From the NCBI GenBank assembly GCA_014360495.1, contig JACIXR010000008.1:62001-126000 (forward strand): 64,000 bases of DNA. The letters run 5' to 3'. Positions within the stretch are counted from its first letter, which is position 1. Each line of letters begins with the position of its first letter. The notes under the pieces are model-generated. The model was not told where the DNA came from. It saw only the letters and a list, made by a program, of their open reading frames with translations, and searched no databases. Positions 35,380 to 43,412 of this stretch are shown in pieces. This DNA comes from a bacterium. GTDB taxonomy: Bacteria; Armatimonadota; JACIXR01. A program made the position numbers and the translations under genes.

Positions 35380-35407
35380 ATGATAAAATTTCGCTTTTCG
35401 CTGTCAA
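35380..35407 (-). promoter_or_regulatory. Promoter of radC-GH2, half of a symmetric divergent pair
   Basis: On the minus strand TTGACA (35407-35402) is followed after 16 bp by TATCAT (35385-35380). The radC ATG is 25 bases further with an AAAGGAGG site. Its -35 box is the inverted partner of the plus-strand -35 at 35415-35420, only seven bases away. Confidence 0.7.
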
Positions 35408-35414
35408 ATATTTT

Positions 35415-35443
35415 TTGACAACATCTTCAAAAAAGGATATCAT
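35415..35443 (+). promoter_or_regulatory. Promoter of the zinc-ribbon operon, half of a symmetric divergent pair
   Basis: TTGACA (35415-35420) and TATCAT (35438-35443) are exactly 17 bp apart. TGTCAA at 35402-35407 and TTGACA here form an inverted repeat, so the two polymerases would bind back to back and compete, or a dimeric regulator could block both. The gene start at 35484 follows after a 40-base leader with AAAGGAGGAAAC. Confidence 0.75.
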
Positions 35444-35483
35444 TAGAAAATACGCCTTTTTGGCGAGAAAAGGAGGAAACAGG

Positions 35484-35933
35484 ATGACTTTGCACATTGT
35501 TTATGACCATCAATGTCCGAAATGTGGGGCTTATTACATCCCTTATGAGGATGTCCCCTGTCCAAATTGTGGGCTTATGGAGGAAGAGAGGTTTGATTTC
35601 ATTCCTCAAGCGGTTGATTCACTCCTCTATAATCTCCATAGCTACGGCTCATTTCTGCCCCCTGCCTGGTGGGTTGGCTCTTTGGGAGACCACATCCTCC
35701 GCATCCTCTTCATCGTCTTTGAAGCTTTTCGTCAGAGCGGAGAAACTGATTTCTCCAGCTTCGCTGAGCAAGTCCTTTCTGAAGGGGATTGGGGTGACCA
35801 GCAATACTTGGAGAAGCATATCTATGGAATAACCCTGCGAGTTTATGAGGAAATTGAGAAGAAGGGGGGTTTTCAAATTGGGGAATTGGAAGAAAAAGAA
35901 GAAGGTCTTGACATGGAGGAAAAGGAGGAGTAA
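35484..35933 (+). CDS. Small zinc-ribbon protein of unknown function
   Basis: This 149-residue protein is not a recognised family. Two zinc-binding pairs, CPKCGAYY and CPNCGLM, lie at residues 9-33 and would bind one zinc. A helical middle with PPAWWVGSLGDHILRILFIV follows, and the tail is Glu-rich (EELEEKEE-like). The start is ATG 35484, with a perfect AGGAGG site; an upstream TTG at 35415 is the promoter -35 box. It is first in a plus-strand run with a DUF948-like and a YtxH-like gene (12-bp gap). Confidence 0.65.
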   Translation: MTLHIVYDHQCPKCGAYYIPYEDVPCPNCGLMEEERFDFIPQAVDSLLYNLHSYGSFLPPAWWVGSLGDHILRILFIVFEAFRQSGETDFSSFAEQVLSEGDWGDQQYLEKHIYGITLRVYEEIEKKGGFQIGELEEKEEGLDMEEKEE

Positions 35934-35945
35934 AATAGATAATAG

Positions 35946-36338
35946 ATGAGCACAACTACAGGCTTAATAATAGAAATATTGAGCGCTATAGCTCTCTTCT
36001 TCATCATTTTCGCTATGGGGGCGATAATCCTTTTGGCGAGGCGAATTGCCCTCCTCACCGACGAACTTCGCTCTTTTGTTGATACCTTGAAAGGGAAAAT
36101 TCCTCAAACCGCAGATAAAGTAACTGAAGCCGCCGAAGAAGCCCGTTCTTTATTAGCGAATATAAGTAAGATTTCCGACTTAACCCAACTTCTTCAAGCT
36201 ATTCTATTATCAAGCAAGAAGTTCGCCTATCTAGCGGGAGCTTTCCTCGCTGGCTTGAGGACGAGCTTGAGGCTTTTTTTAAAAACTAAAAAGAAGTCTA
36301 AAAAGGAGGTTGATAAATGTGGCAGAGAACAAGGGTAG
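35946..36338 (+). CDS. DUF948-like membrane-anchored helical protein
   Basis: A 130-residue protein with one transmembrane helix (residues 8-32, IIEILSAIALFFIIFAMGAI) followed by amphipathic heptads (TDELRSFVDTLKGKIPQTAD, then KVTEAAEEARSLLANI) as in DUF948 general-stress-type proteins. A second hydrophobic patch lies near 90-103 and the tail is Lys-rich. It overlaps the YtxH-like gene by 20 bp. In Gram-positive genomes DUF948 and YtxH genes are often paired, which supports both calls. Role: envelope-associated, unknown. Confidence 0.7.
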   Translation: MSTTTGLIIEILSAIALFFIIFAMGAIILLARRIALLTDELRSFVDTLKGKIPQTADKVTEAAEEARSLLANISKISDLTQLLQAILLSSKKFAYLAGAFLAGLRTSLRLFLKTKKKSKKEVDKCGREQG

Positions 36339-36588
36339 CGATGTCCTCGCTATCATAGCGGCCGCCCTGGCGGGAGCGGTAGTGGGGGCGACAATAGCGG
36401 TCCTTCTCACCCCAAAATCGGGAGAGGAAATGAGGAGAGAATTGAAGGAAAGCCTTGAGGACCTAACGGGCAAGCTGAAGGAAGTAGGCATCTCTCTAAA
36501 AAAGAAAGTGGAGGAGCTGGTCGAGAAGGCGAAGAAAGCCGCTGAGGAAGGGGAGGAAGGACCTTCCCCCGAGGAGGCACAAGGTTAA
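36319..36588 (+). CDS. YtxH-like small membrane protein
   Basis: An 89-residue protein starting at GTG 36319, nine bases after AAGGAGG; the alternative TTG at 36310 sits on top of that site. A glycine/alanine-rich membrane segment (AIIAAALAGAVVGATIAVLL, about 9-28) is followed by TPKSGEEMRRELKESLEDL and a long charged helix. This is the classic YtxH arrangement of general stress proteins. It overlaps the DUF948-like gene and precedes the DUF2148 gene by 17 bp. Confidence 0.75.
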   Translation: MAENKGSDVLAIIAAALAGAVVGATIAVLLTPKSGEEMRRELKESLEDLTGKLKEVGISLKKKVEELVEKAKKAAEEGEEGPSPEEAQG

Positions 36589-36605
36589 AAATCTAAAGCG
36601 GATAT

Positions 36606-37127
36606 ATGAATAGTAGGGAAGCAGAGGAATCGGCTGTTCTAATAGTAGCTAATTTGATGTGTGCGGCAGCACGCACCGCTCCCAAGGCGAGGGGAATGGA
36701 CGATATTGAGACGAGGATAATAAGGGAGGAGAAGGAGAGGCTGGCGGATAAAATGGAGGAAATAGGGAGGGGGTTTAATGTTCCCTTCTTCATCAGGGAT
36801 GCGGATAATGTGAGGAAAAGCGTTCTCGTCGTCCTCATCGGCACCCGCATAACCCCCCATAACCTTTCTCCCTGTGGCTACTGCGGCTTCTCCAATTGCG
36901 AAGAGATGCAGGAGAAAGGAGGAGCCTGCGCCTTTTCCATAAACGACTTGGGGATAGCGGTTGGCTCTGCCGTAGGCATAGCTAGCTTGCATCACATAGA
37001 TAATCGCATAATGTTCTCCGCCGGCTACGCAGCTCTCAAGCTCGGTCTTCTCCCTCCCGATGTGAAGGTTGCCTTTGGGATTCCTCTATCCTGCACCGGA
37101 AAGAACATCTTCTTTGATAGAAGATGA
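36606..37127 (+). CDS. DUF2148 ferredoxin-domain-containing protein
   Basis: A 173-residue protein of the DUF2148 family. A cysteine cluster SPCGYCGFSNCEEM followed by GGACAFSIND lies at about 100-125 and would bind an iron-sulfur cluster. The N-terminal helix contains CAAARTAPKARGMDDI, and the C-terminus ends PLSCTGKNIFFDR, both family hallmarks. These proteins are common in anaerobes and methanogens but have no proven function. It overlaps the Nudix gene by 4 bp. Its presence hints at an anaerobic or microaerobic lifestyle (inference). Confidence 0.85.
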   Translation: MNSREAEESAVLIVANLMCAAARTAPKARGMDDIETRIIREEKERLADKMEEIGRGFNVPFFIRDADNVRKSVLVVLIGTRITPHNLSPCGYCGFSNCEEMQEKGGACAFSINDLGIAVGSAVGIASLHHIDNRIMFSAGYAALKLGLLPPDVKVAFGIPLSCTGKNIFFDRR

Positions 37128-37573
37128 AAGGGCTTCCCGTAAAAAGGGCGGTCTCATCGGGAGGAGTGGTTTTCAAGAAAGAGGGGGATAAGACTTATGT
37201 TGTTTTGGTGGGAGTTGAGAGGAAGGGGAAGCTCGTTTGGGCTCTCCCCAAGGGATTAGTTGAGAAAGGGGAGAAGCCGGATGAAACGGCTCAGCGGGAA
37301 GTGAGGGAGGAGAGCGGTGTCAACGGAACTCTCGTAGATAAGCTGGGGGATGTTTCCTATTGGTATGTGGATAAAGAAGAGGGAGTTAGGTATCACAAGG
37401 TGGTTCATTTTTATTTATTTAAATACACTGATGGCTCGCCAGAGGACCACGATTGGGAGATAAAGGAGGCTTGCTGGTTCCCCATAGATGAAGCGATAAA
37501 GGTGATGGAGTATCCAAGCGAGAGGGAGATTTTGGAGAAAGCGAAGGAGCTGATCGGGAGGATATGCGGATAA
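37124..37573 (+). CDS. Nudix hydrolase
   Basis: A 149-residue pyrophosphohydrolase of nucleoside diphosphates linked to another group. The Nudix box is complete: GLVEKGEKPDETAQREVREE followed by SGV fits GX5EX7REUXEEXGU. The N-terminal SSGGVVFKKEGDKTYVVLVG and late WEIKEACWFPIDEA resemble diadenosine tetraphosphate and NTP-type bacterial members. The substrate is not defined. It overlaps DUF2148 by 4 bp and the MBL gene by 10 bp. Confidence 0.92.
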   Translation: MKGLPVKRAVSSGGVVFKKEGDKTYVVLVGVERKGKLVWALPKGLVEKGEKPDETAQREVREESGVNGTLVDKLGDVSYWYVDKEEGVRYHKVVHFYLFKYTDGSPEDHDWEIKEACWFPIDEAIKVMEYPSEREILEKAKELIGRICG

Positions 37574-38379
37574 CTTTTTTGGGGACGGCGGCAGCTGAGG
37601 GGTGGCCAGCGGTTTTTTGCGAGTGTTCAGCTTGCCAAAGGGCAAGGGAAAGGGGAGGGCGAAACATCCGCACTCGCACCTCCGCCCTCATCAACGATGA
37701 GCTTCTTATAGATTTCCCTCCCGACACATTTTCCCATGCGCTTAATAATGGGCTTTTCCTTTCCAAAGTAAAATATCTCCTCATCACCCATTCCCATCAG
37801 GACCATTTCTATCCCGAGGACTTGGCAATGCGGAAGCCTCCCTTCGCCCACTTGGAGAGTGAGAAGATGTTGAGGATATTCGCCAATGAGACGGTCGTGG
37901 AGAGAATCAAGAGATATAGGCTTGAGGGGAAGGAAACGATGATTGAAACCAAAATCCTCCATCCCTTTGATGAGGTTGAGATAGAGGGCTATAGGGTTAA
38001 GGCTTTGAGGGCAGACCATCAATTAGGAGAAGAATGCTTGATATATCTGATAAAAAGCGAGGGGAAAACGATTCTCTGGGGAACGGATAGCGGTTTCTTC
38101 CCCGAGGATACATGGGACGCCCTCTTGAGCGAGAGGTTGGGTGTAGCGATTTTGGATACGACGAGCGGACCCCATTCTACGCCAAGCTATCACATGGGGA
38201 TACCGGAGGTCGTCAAGACAAAGGAAAGGATGTTAAAAGAAGGAATCGCTGATGATAAAACTATATTTATTTCAACCCATTTTTCCCATAACGGTGGATT
38301 GCTGCACGAGGAGTTGGAGAGAACGCTTGAGCCCTTCGGCATAATGCCCGCTTATGATGGCTTTCAAATAGAAATCTGA
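37564..38379 (+). CDS. MBL-fold metallohydrolase (PhnP/Lactamase_B_2-like)
   Basis: A 271-residue metallo-beta-lactamase-fold hydrolase. The metal motif reads THSHQDHF at about residues 76-83 with the later ligands in RADHQLGEE and STHFSHNGG. A cysteine pair FCECSACQRARERGG (about 18-32) resembles the structural zinc site of PhnP phosphodiesterases. The family acts on phosphodiesters, including cyclic ribose phosphates and nucleotides. It overlaps the Nudix gene by 10 bp and is followed after 10 bp by the peptidase-AAC(3) fusion. Confidence 0.85.
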   Translation: MRITFLGTAAAEGWPAVFCECSACQRARERGGRNIRTRTSALINDELLIDFPPDTFSHALNNGLFLSKVKYLLITHSHQDHFYPEDLAMRKPPFAHLESEKMLRIFANETVVERIKRYRLEGKETMIETKILHPFDEVEIEGYRVKALRADHQLGEECLIYLIKSEGKTILWGTDSGFFPEDTWDALLSERLGVAILDTTSGPHSTPSYHMGIPEVVKTKERMLKEGIADDKTIFISTHFSHNGGLLHEELERTLEPFGIMPAYDGFQIEI

Positions 38380-38389
38380 AGAGAACTCT

Positions 38390-41149
38390 ATGATTGAGAA
38401 GATATGGAAAGCGATTGGGGAGGAGTTTTCAGGGGAGAACGCCAAGGCTTATATAAATCGCATCTGGAAGAATTCTCGTTTCAATTCCTTTGATGAGATA
38501 AGGAAAACGGCGTGGGAGATATGGGAAATTATGGGGGAAAACGGATTGATTCGGGAGATTATTGAATATCCCGCCGATGGGATAACCCATTATGGTGGTT
38601 GGATAATGCCCGAGGCTTGGGATGTTGAGGATGCCTTTCTTGAGATAATTGAGCCCCAAGTAGATAAGCCGCTTATTGCTTCTTATAAGAAATGCCCCTA
38701 TTCCCTGATGATGTATTCTTCACCTACCCCCGAGGAAGGGATTGAGTGCCAGGTCGTCTTTGAGGACTGGGATGTGGAAGGAAAAATCGTGCTGACGAAT
38801 TCCATCGGAGTGGATAAAGCGTTGGAATTGTTCAAAAGGGGAGCGGTGGGAATAATATCGGATTATATCGCCGTTTTGGGTAAGCCTTATGGTAAAGAGG
38901 ACAAATATTACGAAAAAGCAGTTCAGCTTCATAACTATACAATCCCTCCCTGGAAGATGGAAAGAAAGGGCTTCGGCTTTTCCCTATCTCCCTCAGAGGG
39001 TAGAAAGTTAAGGCAATTAATGGAAAAGGGGAAGGTTAAGGTAAGAGCAGTTGTAAAGACAAACAATTATAATGGGAGCATTCCTTTAGTGAGCGGACTT
39101 TTAGAGGGGGAAAGCGATGAGGAGATAATGATTACCGCTCACCTCTGCGAGCCGGGGGCAAATGACAATGCCTCTGGTTGTGCTGTTGGATTGGAGGTGG
39201 TGAGGGCTATAAAATCCTGCATTGAGAAGGGAAAGCTTGAACCTCTTCAAAGGGGGATAAGGCTGCTATTCGGATTTGAGGTGAGAAGCCTTCAAGCCTT
39301 CCTGAATACCTATCCCAACCTGCGTCGCTTTGTTGCGGGGATAAATCTTGATATGGTTGGGGCGGACCCAAGCGATGCGAGGTCGGTTTGCAATTTAGCT
39401 TTCAATTTCACCCCCTCCTATACTGATTTCCTCGCCCTTCATCTATTGGAAAGGCTTCGCCAAGAACATCCTCTTTTCAACTATAAAATCCAAAAATTCG
39501 TCATTGATGACAATATTCTTGGGGAGCCTTTTGTGGGCGCTCCCTTCTGCTTACTGGGAAGTTGGCCCGATGCATATTATCACAATTCCCTTGATACTCC
39601 CAATATAATTTCCCCAGTTTACCTCTCCGCATTTGGTAAAATCGCTGGCTCATATTGTTATTTCCTCGCTAATAGTGGTTTTGAGGAAGCTATTTTTCTT
39701 GCGAGGTTTGTAAAGGAGAAGGCGGAAGAGGAAATCAGCAGGATATCGCAGGTAGCTATCTTTGATGGGAAAGTAGAGGAAACGGTTAAGCAAATAGATT
39801 TGACGGTGGAGAGAAATGTTCAGAGGTTGCAATCTTTGAGGAGATTGGTGAGGGGTAGGGGTTTCGTCCCAACTGCAGAGGAATTGAAGAGAAACAAGGA
39901 TTTCTTCGCGCCAGGCTCGTATCTATTTAAAGACGAGGAATTGAAAAGATATATCCCCGAGCTCAGCGAGAGGCTGTGTGAATTCGCAGAAGAAAAGAAA
40001 AGGGGAATCGAAAGGGATTTAGCTTATATATCAGGGGTGAAGGGGAGAAAAGAGGCTGAGGGGAAACGCGAAATAGAAAATAGAGGGGAGCAGGATGAGA
40101 AAGGTAGGAGAATCGTTCCTTTGAGGATGTTTAAGGGAGCGGTAAGCTTTGAGTTTCTTGATGAAGAGGAAAAGGACAGATTGGAGGAGCTTTGTGGGTT
40201 TAAAGCGGGTTGGGGAGCCCCGGAGTGGGTTCAAATTGCCCTCTTCCTCTCAAATGGCAGGAGGAATCTTGGGGAAATCTATGAAATTTTGTTAAAGGAA
40301 GGCGCATGTGTGAAGTTTGAAGTCCTCGTTAATTTGATGAAGTTATTAAGCGAGAAGGGGTTAATGAGATTTAGACCATATTTAACGAAAGAGGATTTCA
40401 AGAGGGCTTTTGCTGAGCTGGGATTGCCGAAAGGGGCTATCGTGATGGTTCATTCTTCGCTTAGTCGGTTTGGCTATGTTGAGGGTGGAGCTGATACAGT
40501 GATTGATGCCCTTCTTGAGAGCATCGGGGAGGAGGGGACTCTCGTTATGCCCGCATTTAGCTTTTCCTGGGTGGGCAATCCTCCTTTTGAAAAGGAGAGA
40601 ACTCCATCCCGTGTGGGCGCTATAACCGAGGCGTTTAGAAAAAGGAAGGGAGTTTTGCGGAGTTCCCATCCCACTCACTCAATTTGTGCCTTTGGACCAA
40701 AGGCTGAATTAATAGTTTCCCAGCATTCTCCCGATAAGCCAGTTTTCTCTAAGGAAGGAACTTTCGGCAAGCTCTACGAGCTTGATGCTTTCATATTGAT
40801 GCTCGCTCCCTTAAATACGAACACACTTATGCATATGGCGGAGGAATGGGGAGGAGTTCCCATGCCCGATTTCCTTGGACATATCATTGAAAATGGGGAA
40901 AGGAAAGTAGTGAGAATAAGGAAGGCGCCTTGGCATGTCAATTTTGAGCCCCATTACAGAATCCTCTTCCAAAAAGGGCTTATTAAGTCAACGAAGTTAG
41001 GGGAAAAGGAGGTCTATTTGATGAGGGCGAGGGATGTCGTGGATATATCCCTTGAGAATATTAAGGCAAATCCTATGATGGTCACGGTGGAAGGCTGTGA
41101 ATGCGCCTTCTGTAGACATATAAGGGAGAGAATATCCAAATCCCGATAG
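38390..41149 (+). CDS. Fusion: DUF4910/M28-like aminopeptidase + winged helix + AAC(3)-type acetyltransferase
   Basis: A 919-residue protein combining two enzymes. Residues 1-560 resemble DUF4910 metallo-aminopeptidases. AHLCEPGANDNASGCAVGLE carries the metal-binding Asp, then comes LLFGFEVRSL, and GSWPDAYYHNSLDTPNI carries the late His. Where relatives known to me have HLCH this protein has HLCE, which may alter a metal ligand. About 585-660 forms a winged-helix-like region (ALFLSNGRRNLGEIYEILLK). Residues 660-915 are an AAC(3) (antibiotic N-acetyltransferase) domain: VMVHSSLSRFGYVEGGADTV, LVMPAFSFSW and SHPTHSICAFGP. The C-terminus has CECAFCRH. No signal peptide. It ends the plus-strand run that begins at 35484. 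Confidence 0.85.
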   Translation: MIEKIWKAIGEEFSGENAKAYINRIWKNSRFNSFDEIRKTAWEIWEIMGENGLIREIIEYPADGITHYGGWIMPEAWDVEDAFLEIIEPQVDKPLIASYKKCPYSLMMYSSPTPEEGIECQVVFEDWDVEGKIVLTNSIGVDKALELFKRGAVGIISDYIAVLGKPYGKEDKYYEKAVQLHNYTIPPWKMERKGFGFSLSPSEGRKLRQLMEKGKVKVRAVVKTNNYNGSIPLVSGLLEGESDEEIMITAHLCEPGANDNASGCAVGLEVVRAIKSCIEKGKLEPLQRGIRLLFGFEVRSLQAFLNTYPNLRRFVAGINLDMVGADPSDARSVCNLAFNFTPSYTDFLALHLLERLRQEHPLFNYKIQKFVIDDNILGEPFVGAPFCLLGSWPDAYYHNSLDTPNIISPVYLSAFGKIAGSYCYFLANSGFEEAIFLARFVKEKAEEEISRISQVAIFDGKVEETVKQIDLTVERNVQRLQSLRRLVRGRGFVPTAEELKRNKDFFAPGSYLFKDEELKRYIPELSERLCEFAEEKKRGIERDLAYISGVKGRKEAEGKREIENRGEQDEKGRRIVPLRMFKGAVSFEFLDEEEKDRLEELCGFKAGWGAPEWVQIALFLSNGRRNLGEIYEILLKEGACVKFEVLVNLMKLLSEKGLMRFRPYLTKEDFKRAFAELGLPKGAIVMVHSSLSRFGYVEGGADTVIDALLESIGEEGTLVMPAFSFSWVGNPPFEKERTPSRVGAITEAFRKRKGVLRSSHPTHSICAFGPKAELIVSQHSPDKPVFSKEGTFGKLYELDAFILMLAPLNTNTLMHMAEEWGGVPMPDFLGHIIENGERKVVRIRKAPWHVNFEPHYRILFQKGLIKSTKLGEKEVYLMRARDVVDISLENIKANPMMVTVEGCECAFCRHIRERISKSR

Positions 41150-41187
41150 TCTCCCTTTTTGAGGAGGTTTATCCTGGGGCATAGCGA

Positions 41188-42186
41188 TTAGTTAATAAAG
41201 ACCCTTTCCCCTGTGTCCAAAGACCTCTGAGCTGACTCAAGCACTTTTAGAACCTTCAATCCTTCTTCTCCATCCGTTTTGGGCTTTTCCCTCGTTTGGA
41301 TACAGCGGATAAATTCCTCACATTCAGCCCTTAGTGGTTCAGTTGATGGAAGGACGGGGGAGTAAATATCCCCATAGCGGGGAGTGAATGTGTTCATAAA
41401 TGCATTACCTTTAATATCTATAGAATGCTCGTAAACTTTCAATTTCTCAAGAGGCTCAACATCATCAAAAATCAGCATCTTCTGCTCACCCACTATCAAA
41501 ACTCTCCTTATCTTGAGGGGAGACAACCAGCTAACCTGTATATCCGCCATTATGCCAGAGGGAAAATCTAAATGGATAAAGACTATATCTTCTATTGCCT
41601 TCTGAAGGAAACAGCCGCCGTGGGCGCAAACGGAGGAGGGCATCTCATCGAAAATATAGAGAAGCATTGATACATCATGTGGTGCTAAGGACCAGAGGAC
41701 ATTTTCATCGCTACGCACTTTCCCCAAATTCAATCGTTGTGAGAAGAAATAATGCGAATCTCCTATTTCCCTACACTTGACCATCTCCCTTATCCTCTCA
41801 ACTGCGGGATGGTAGAGCATAAGATGTCCTACCATCAGGATTCTCCCGTTCCTTTGTGCAAGTTCCACCAATTCTTCCCCTTCCTCAAGGGAAAGAGCGA
41901 GAGGCTTTTCCACCAAGACATCCTTGCCAGCTGAGAGAGCCATTTTGGCTAAATCATAGTGGGTTTTCGCTGGGGTTGCGATTACAATTCCTTGCAAATC
42001 GGGGTCGTTTAAGGGGAGACTCAAATCGTCGCCCACGATGGCATTGGGGAAACGAGACTTCGCTTTATCGCGATTTGTCTCGTTCAAGTCTATTATATAA
42101 GAAAGCTCGGCGGACTTGCTCTCGTTTAAACACCTGGCGAGGTTCGGTCCCCAATAACCATAACCTAAAAGGGCAACTTTAACCAT
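41188..42186 (-). CDS. Gfo/Idh/MocA family oxidoreductase
   Basis: A 332-residue NAD(P)-dependent sugar oxidoreductase. The N-terminal Rossmann motif reads VALLGYGYWGPNLARCL, followed by VIATPAKTHYDLA and the catalytic Lys in DVLVEKPLALS. The second half is the alpha/beta domain. GYWGPN and the nearby wecB suggest the WlbA/WbpB branch, which oxidises UDP-sugars for surface glycans; this is inference. The start is ATG 42186, with AAGGAGG seven bases upstream, rather than the TTG at 42189. It follows the broken wecB by about 60 bp. Confidence 0.9.
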   Translation of the reverse strand: MVKVALLGYGYWGPNLARCLNESKSAELSYIIDLNETNRDKAKSRFPNAIVGDDLSLPLNDPDLQGIVIATPAKTHYDLAKMALSAGKDVLVEKPLALSLEEGEELVELAQRNGRILMVGHLMLYHPAVERIREMVKCREIGDSHYFFSQRLNLGKVRSDENVLWSLAPHDVSMLLYIFDEMPSSVCAHGGCFLQKAIEDIVFIHLDFPSGIMADIQVSWLSPLKIRRVLIVGEQKMLIFDDVEPLEKLKVYEHSIDIKGNAFMNTFTPRYGDIYSPVLPSTEPLRAECEEFIRCIQTREKPKTDGEEGLKVLKVLESAQRSLDTGERVFIN

Positions 42187-42248
42187 CAAACGACCTCCTT
42201 TTTTAATATTTTAGACGAATTTGAAGGGCAAATGTTCCCTAAAATTTT

Positions 42249-43337
42249 TTATTTAAGAGTATGTGTAGATATAATTTCCACTATTCTCTCTCCTGCCCTC
42301 CCATCCCCGAAGAAATCGTGGCGGGGAAAGGAGAGTGGCTCTTTTTTGACGTTCTCCAAAATTTTGTCAATATCCGTTCCCGCAAGGACATTCCAGCCTC
42401 CCTCAAGCGTTTCCACCCAACCTGTTTCATCTCTTAAAGTGACGCAGGGAACTCCGAGAAAATAAGCTTCCTTCTGCACTCCACCAGAATCGGTCAATAT
42501 CTTTCTCGCATTTTTCTCCAAAATAAGCATATCAAGATAGCCAACTGGCTCAATGACCCTCAATCTCTCAAGAAATTCCTTTAAACTAAATCTTTCCACA
42601 GCCTTCCTTGTGCGAGGATGGATGGGAAAGACAACGGGAAGCTCCAATTGATTGAGGGCTGATAGGAGATTTTTAAGCTTTTCCCTGTGGTCCGTATTTT
42701 CCGCTCTATGAGTTGTCGCCAAATAGTAATTTCCAGGTGTAAGGGATAAGTTATCAAGGATTTTGCTGTATTTTTCCGCTATGGGAAGGGAAGCGAGGAG
42801 AGCATCAAACATAACATCGCCCGTGAAGAAAACTCCCTCTGTTATTCCTTCTCTTTTTAGATTCTCTACAGCGGTTTGTGTTGGGCAGAAGAGTAGAGAG
42901 GAGAGATGGTCTGTGAGGATGCGGTTTTGTTCCTCAGGCATTTCCCTTTTATGTTCCCGTATTCCTGCTTCAATATGGGCAACTGGGATATTTAATTTGG
43001 AAGCAGCGAGAGCCCCCGCAAGGGTGGAGTTCGTATCGCCGTAGACGAGGACGAGGTGAGGATTCTCCTTTAAGAGAACATCTTCAATGCGCTCAAGCAT
43101 CCTCGCGGTTTGCTTTGCGTGTGTGTCGCTACCCACTTCCAAGTTATAATGGGGCTTTTTCAATTTAAGCTCTTGGAAGAATATCTCCGACATTCAGTAG
43201 TCGTAATGTTGACCAGTATGGAGGAGTATTTCCTCAATTGTTTCTGAGAAGGTGGAGTTGTGTTTCTCAATTGCCTGAGAAACAATGGTAGCTTTAATGA
43301 ACTGAGGTCTTGCGCCTACTATTGAAACAATCTTCAT
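42249..43337 (-). pseudogene. wecB: UDP-N-acetylglucosamine 2-epimerase with an in-frame TGA
   Basis: The frame from ATG 43337 reads [20 protein letters not shown], the expected WecB start, and goes on through [10 protein letters not shown] to a TGA at 43196-43194. It then continues in the same frame with MSEIFFQELKLKKP to 42249. Relatives read HYDYxMS with an ordinary residue at the TGA. Without the stop the product would be 362 residues, the normal length. The rest is intact: VLVYGDTNSTLAGALAA, AHIEAGIREHKREMPEE, LTDSGGVQKEA. Re-initiation at ATG 43193 would give 314 residues lacking the first half of the N-terminal Rossmann domain, including the UDP-side GARPQF. The gene is best read as a recent nonsense mutant. 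A -10-like TATCAT (43353-43348) ends ten bases before ATG 43337. Confidence 0.88.
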
Positions 43338-43412
43338 GCATCTATAAATGATATCTTTGATTTAAAGGATTGGGTAGTCATAATTTCTTTCTTCTCTTCT
43401 CTAACTAATGAA

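Noticed and set aside
35415-35483. Upstream TTG start for the zinc-ribbon gene
   Set aside because: The TTG is the first half of a perfect TTGACA -35 box. ATG 35484 has AGGAGG at good distance and starts the conserved-looking sequence.
43194-43196. TGA in wecB as selenocysteine or general TGA recoding
   Set aside because: WecB has no Cys/Sec at this site, no SECIS-like hairpin was noticed just downstream, and other genes in the window end normally in TGA.
43200-43412. Second attachment-site copy matching the tmRNA 3' end
   Set aside because: I looked for GGAGTTGAACCCG-like sequence at the far end of the phage-like genes and found none, so an att pair is not claimed.
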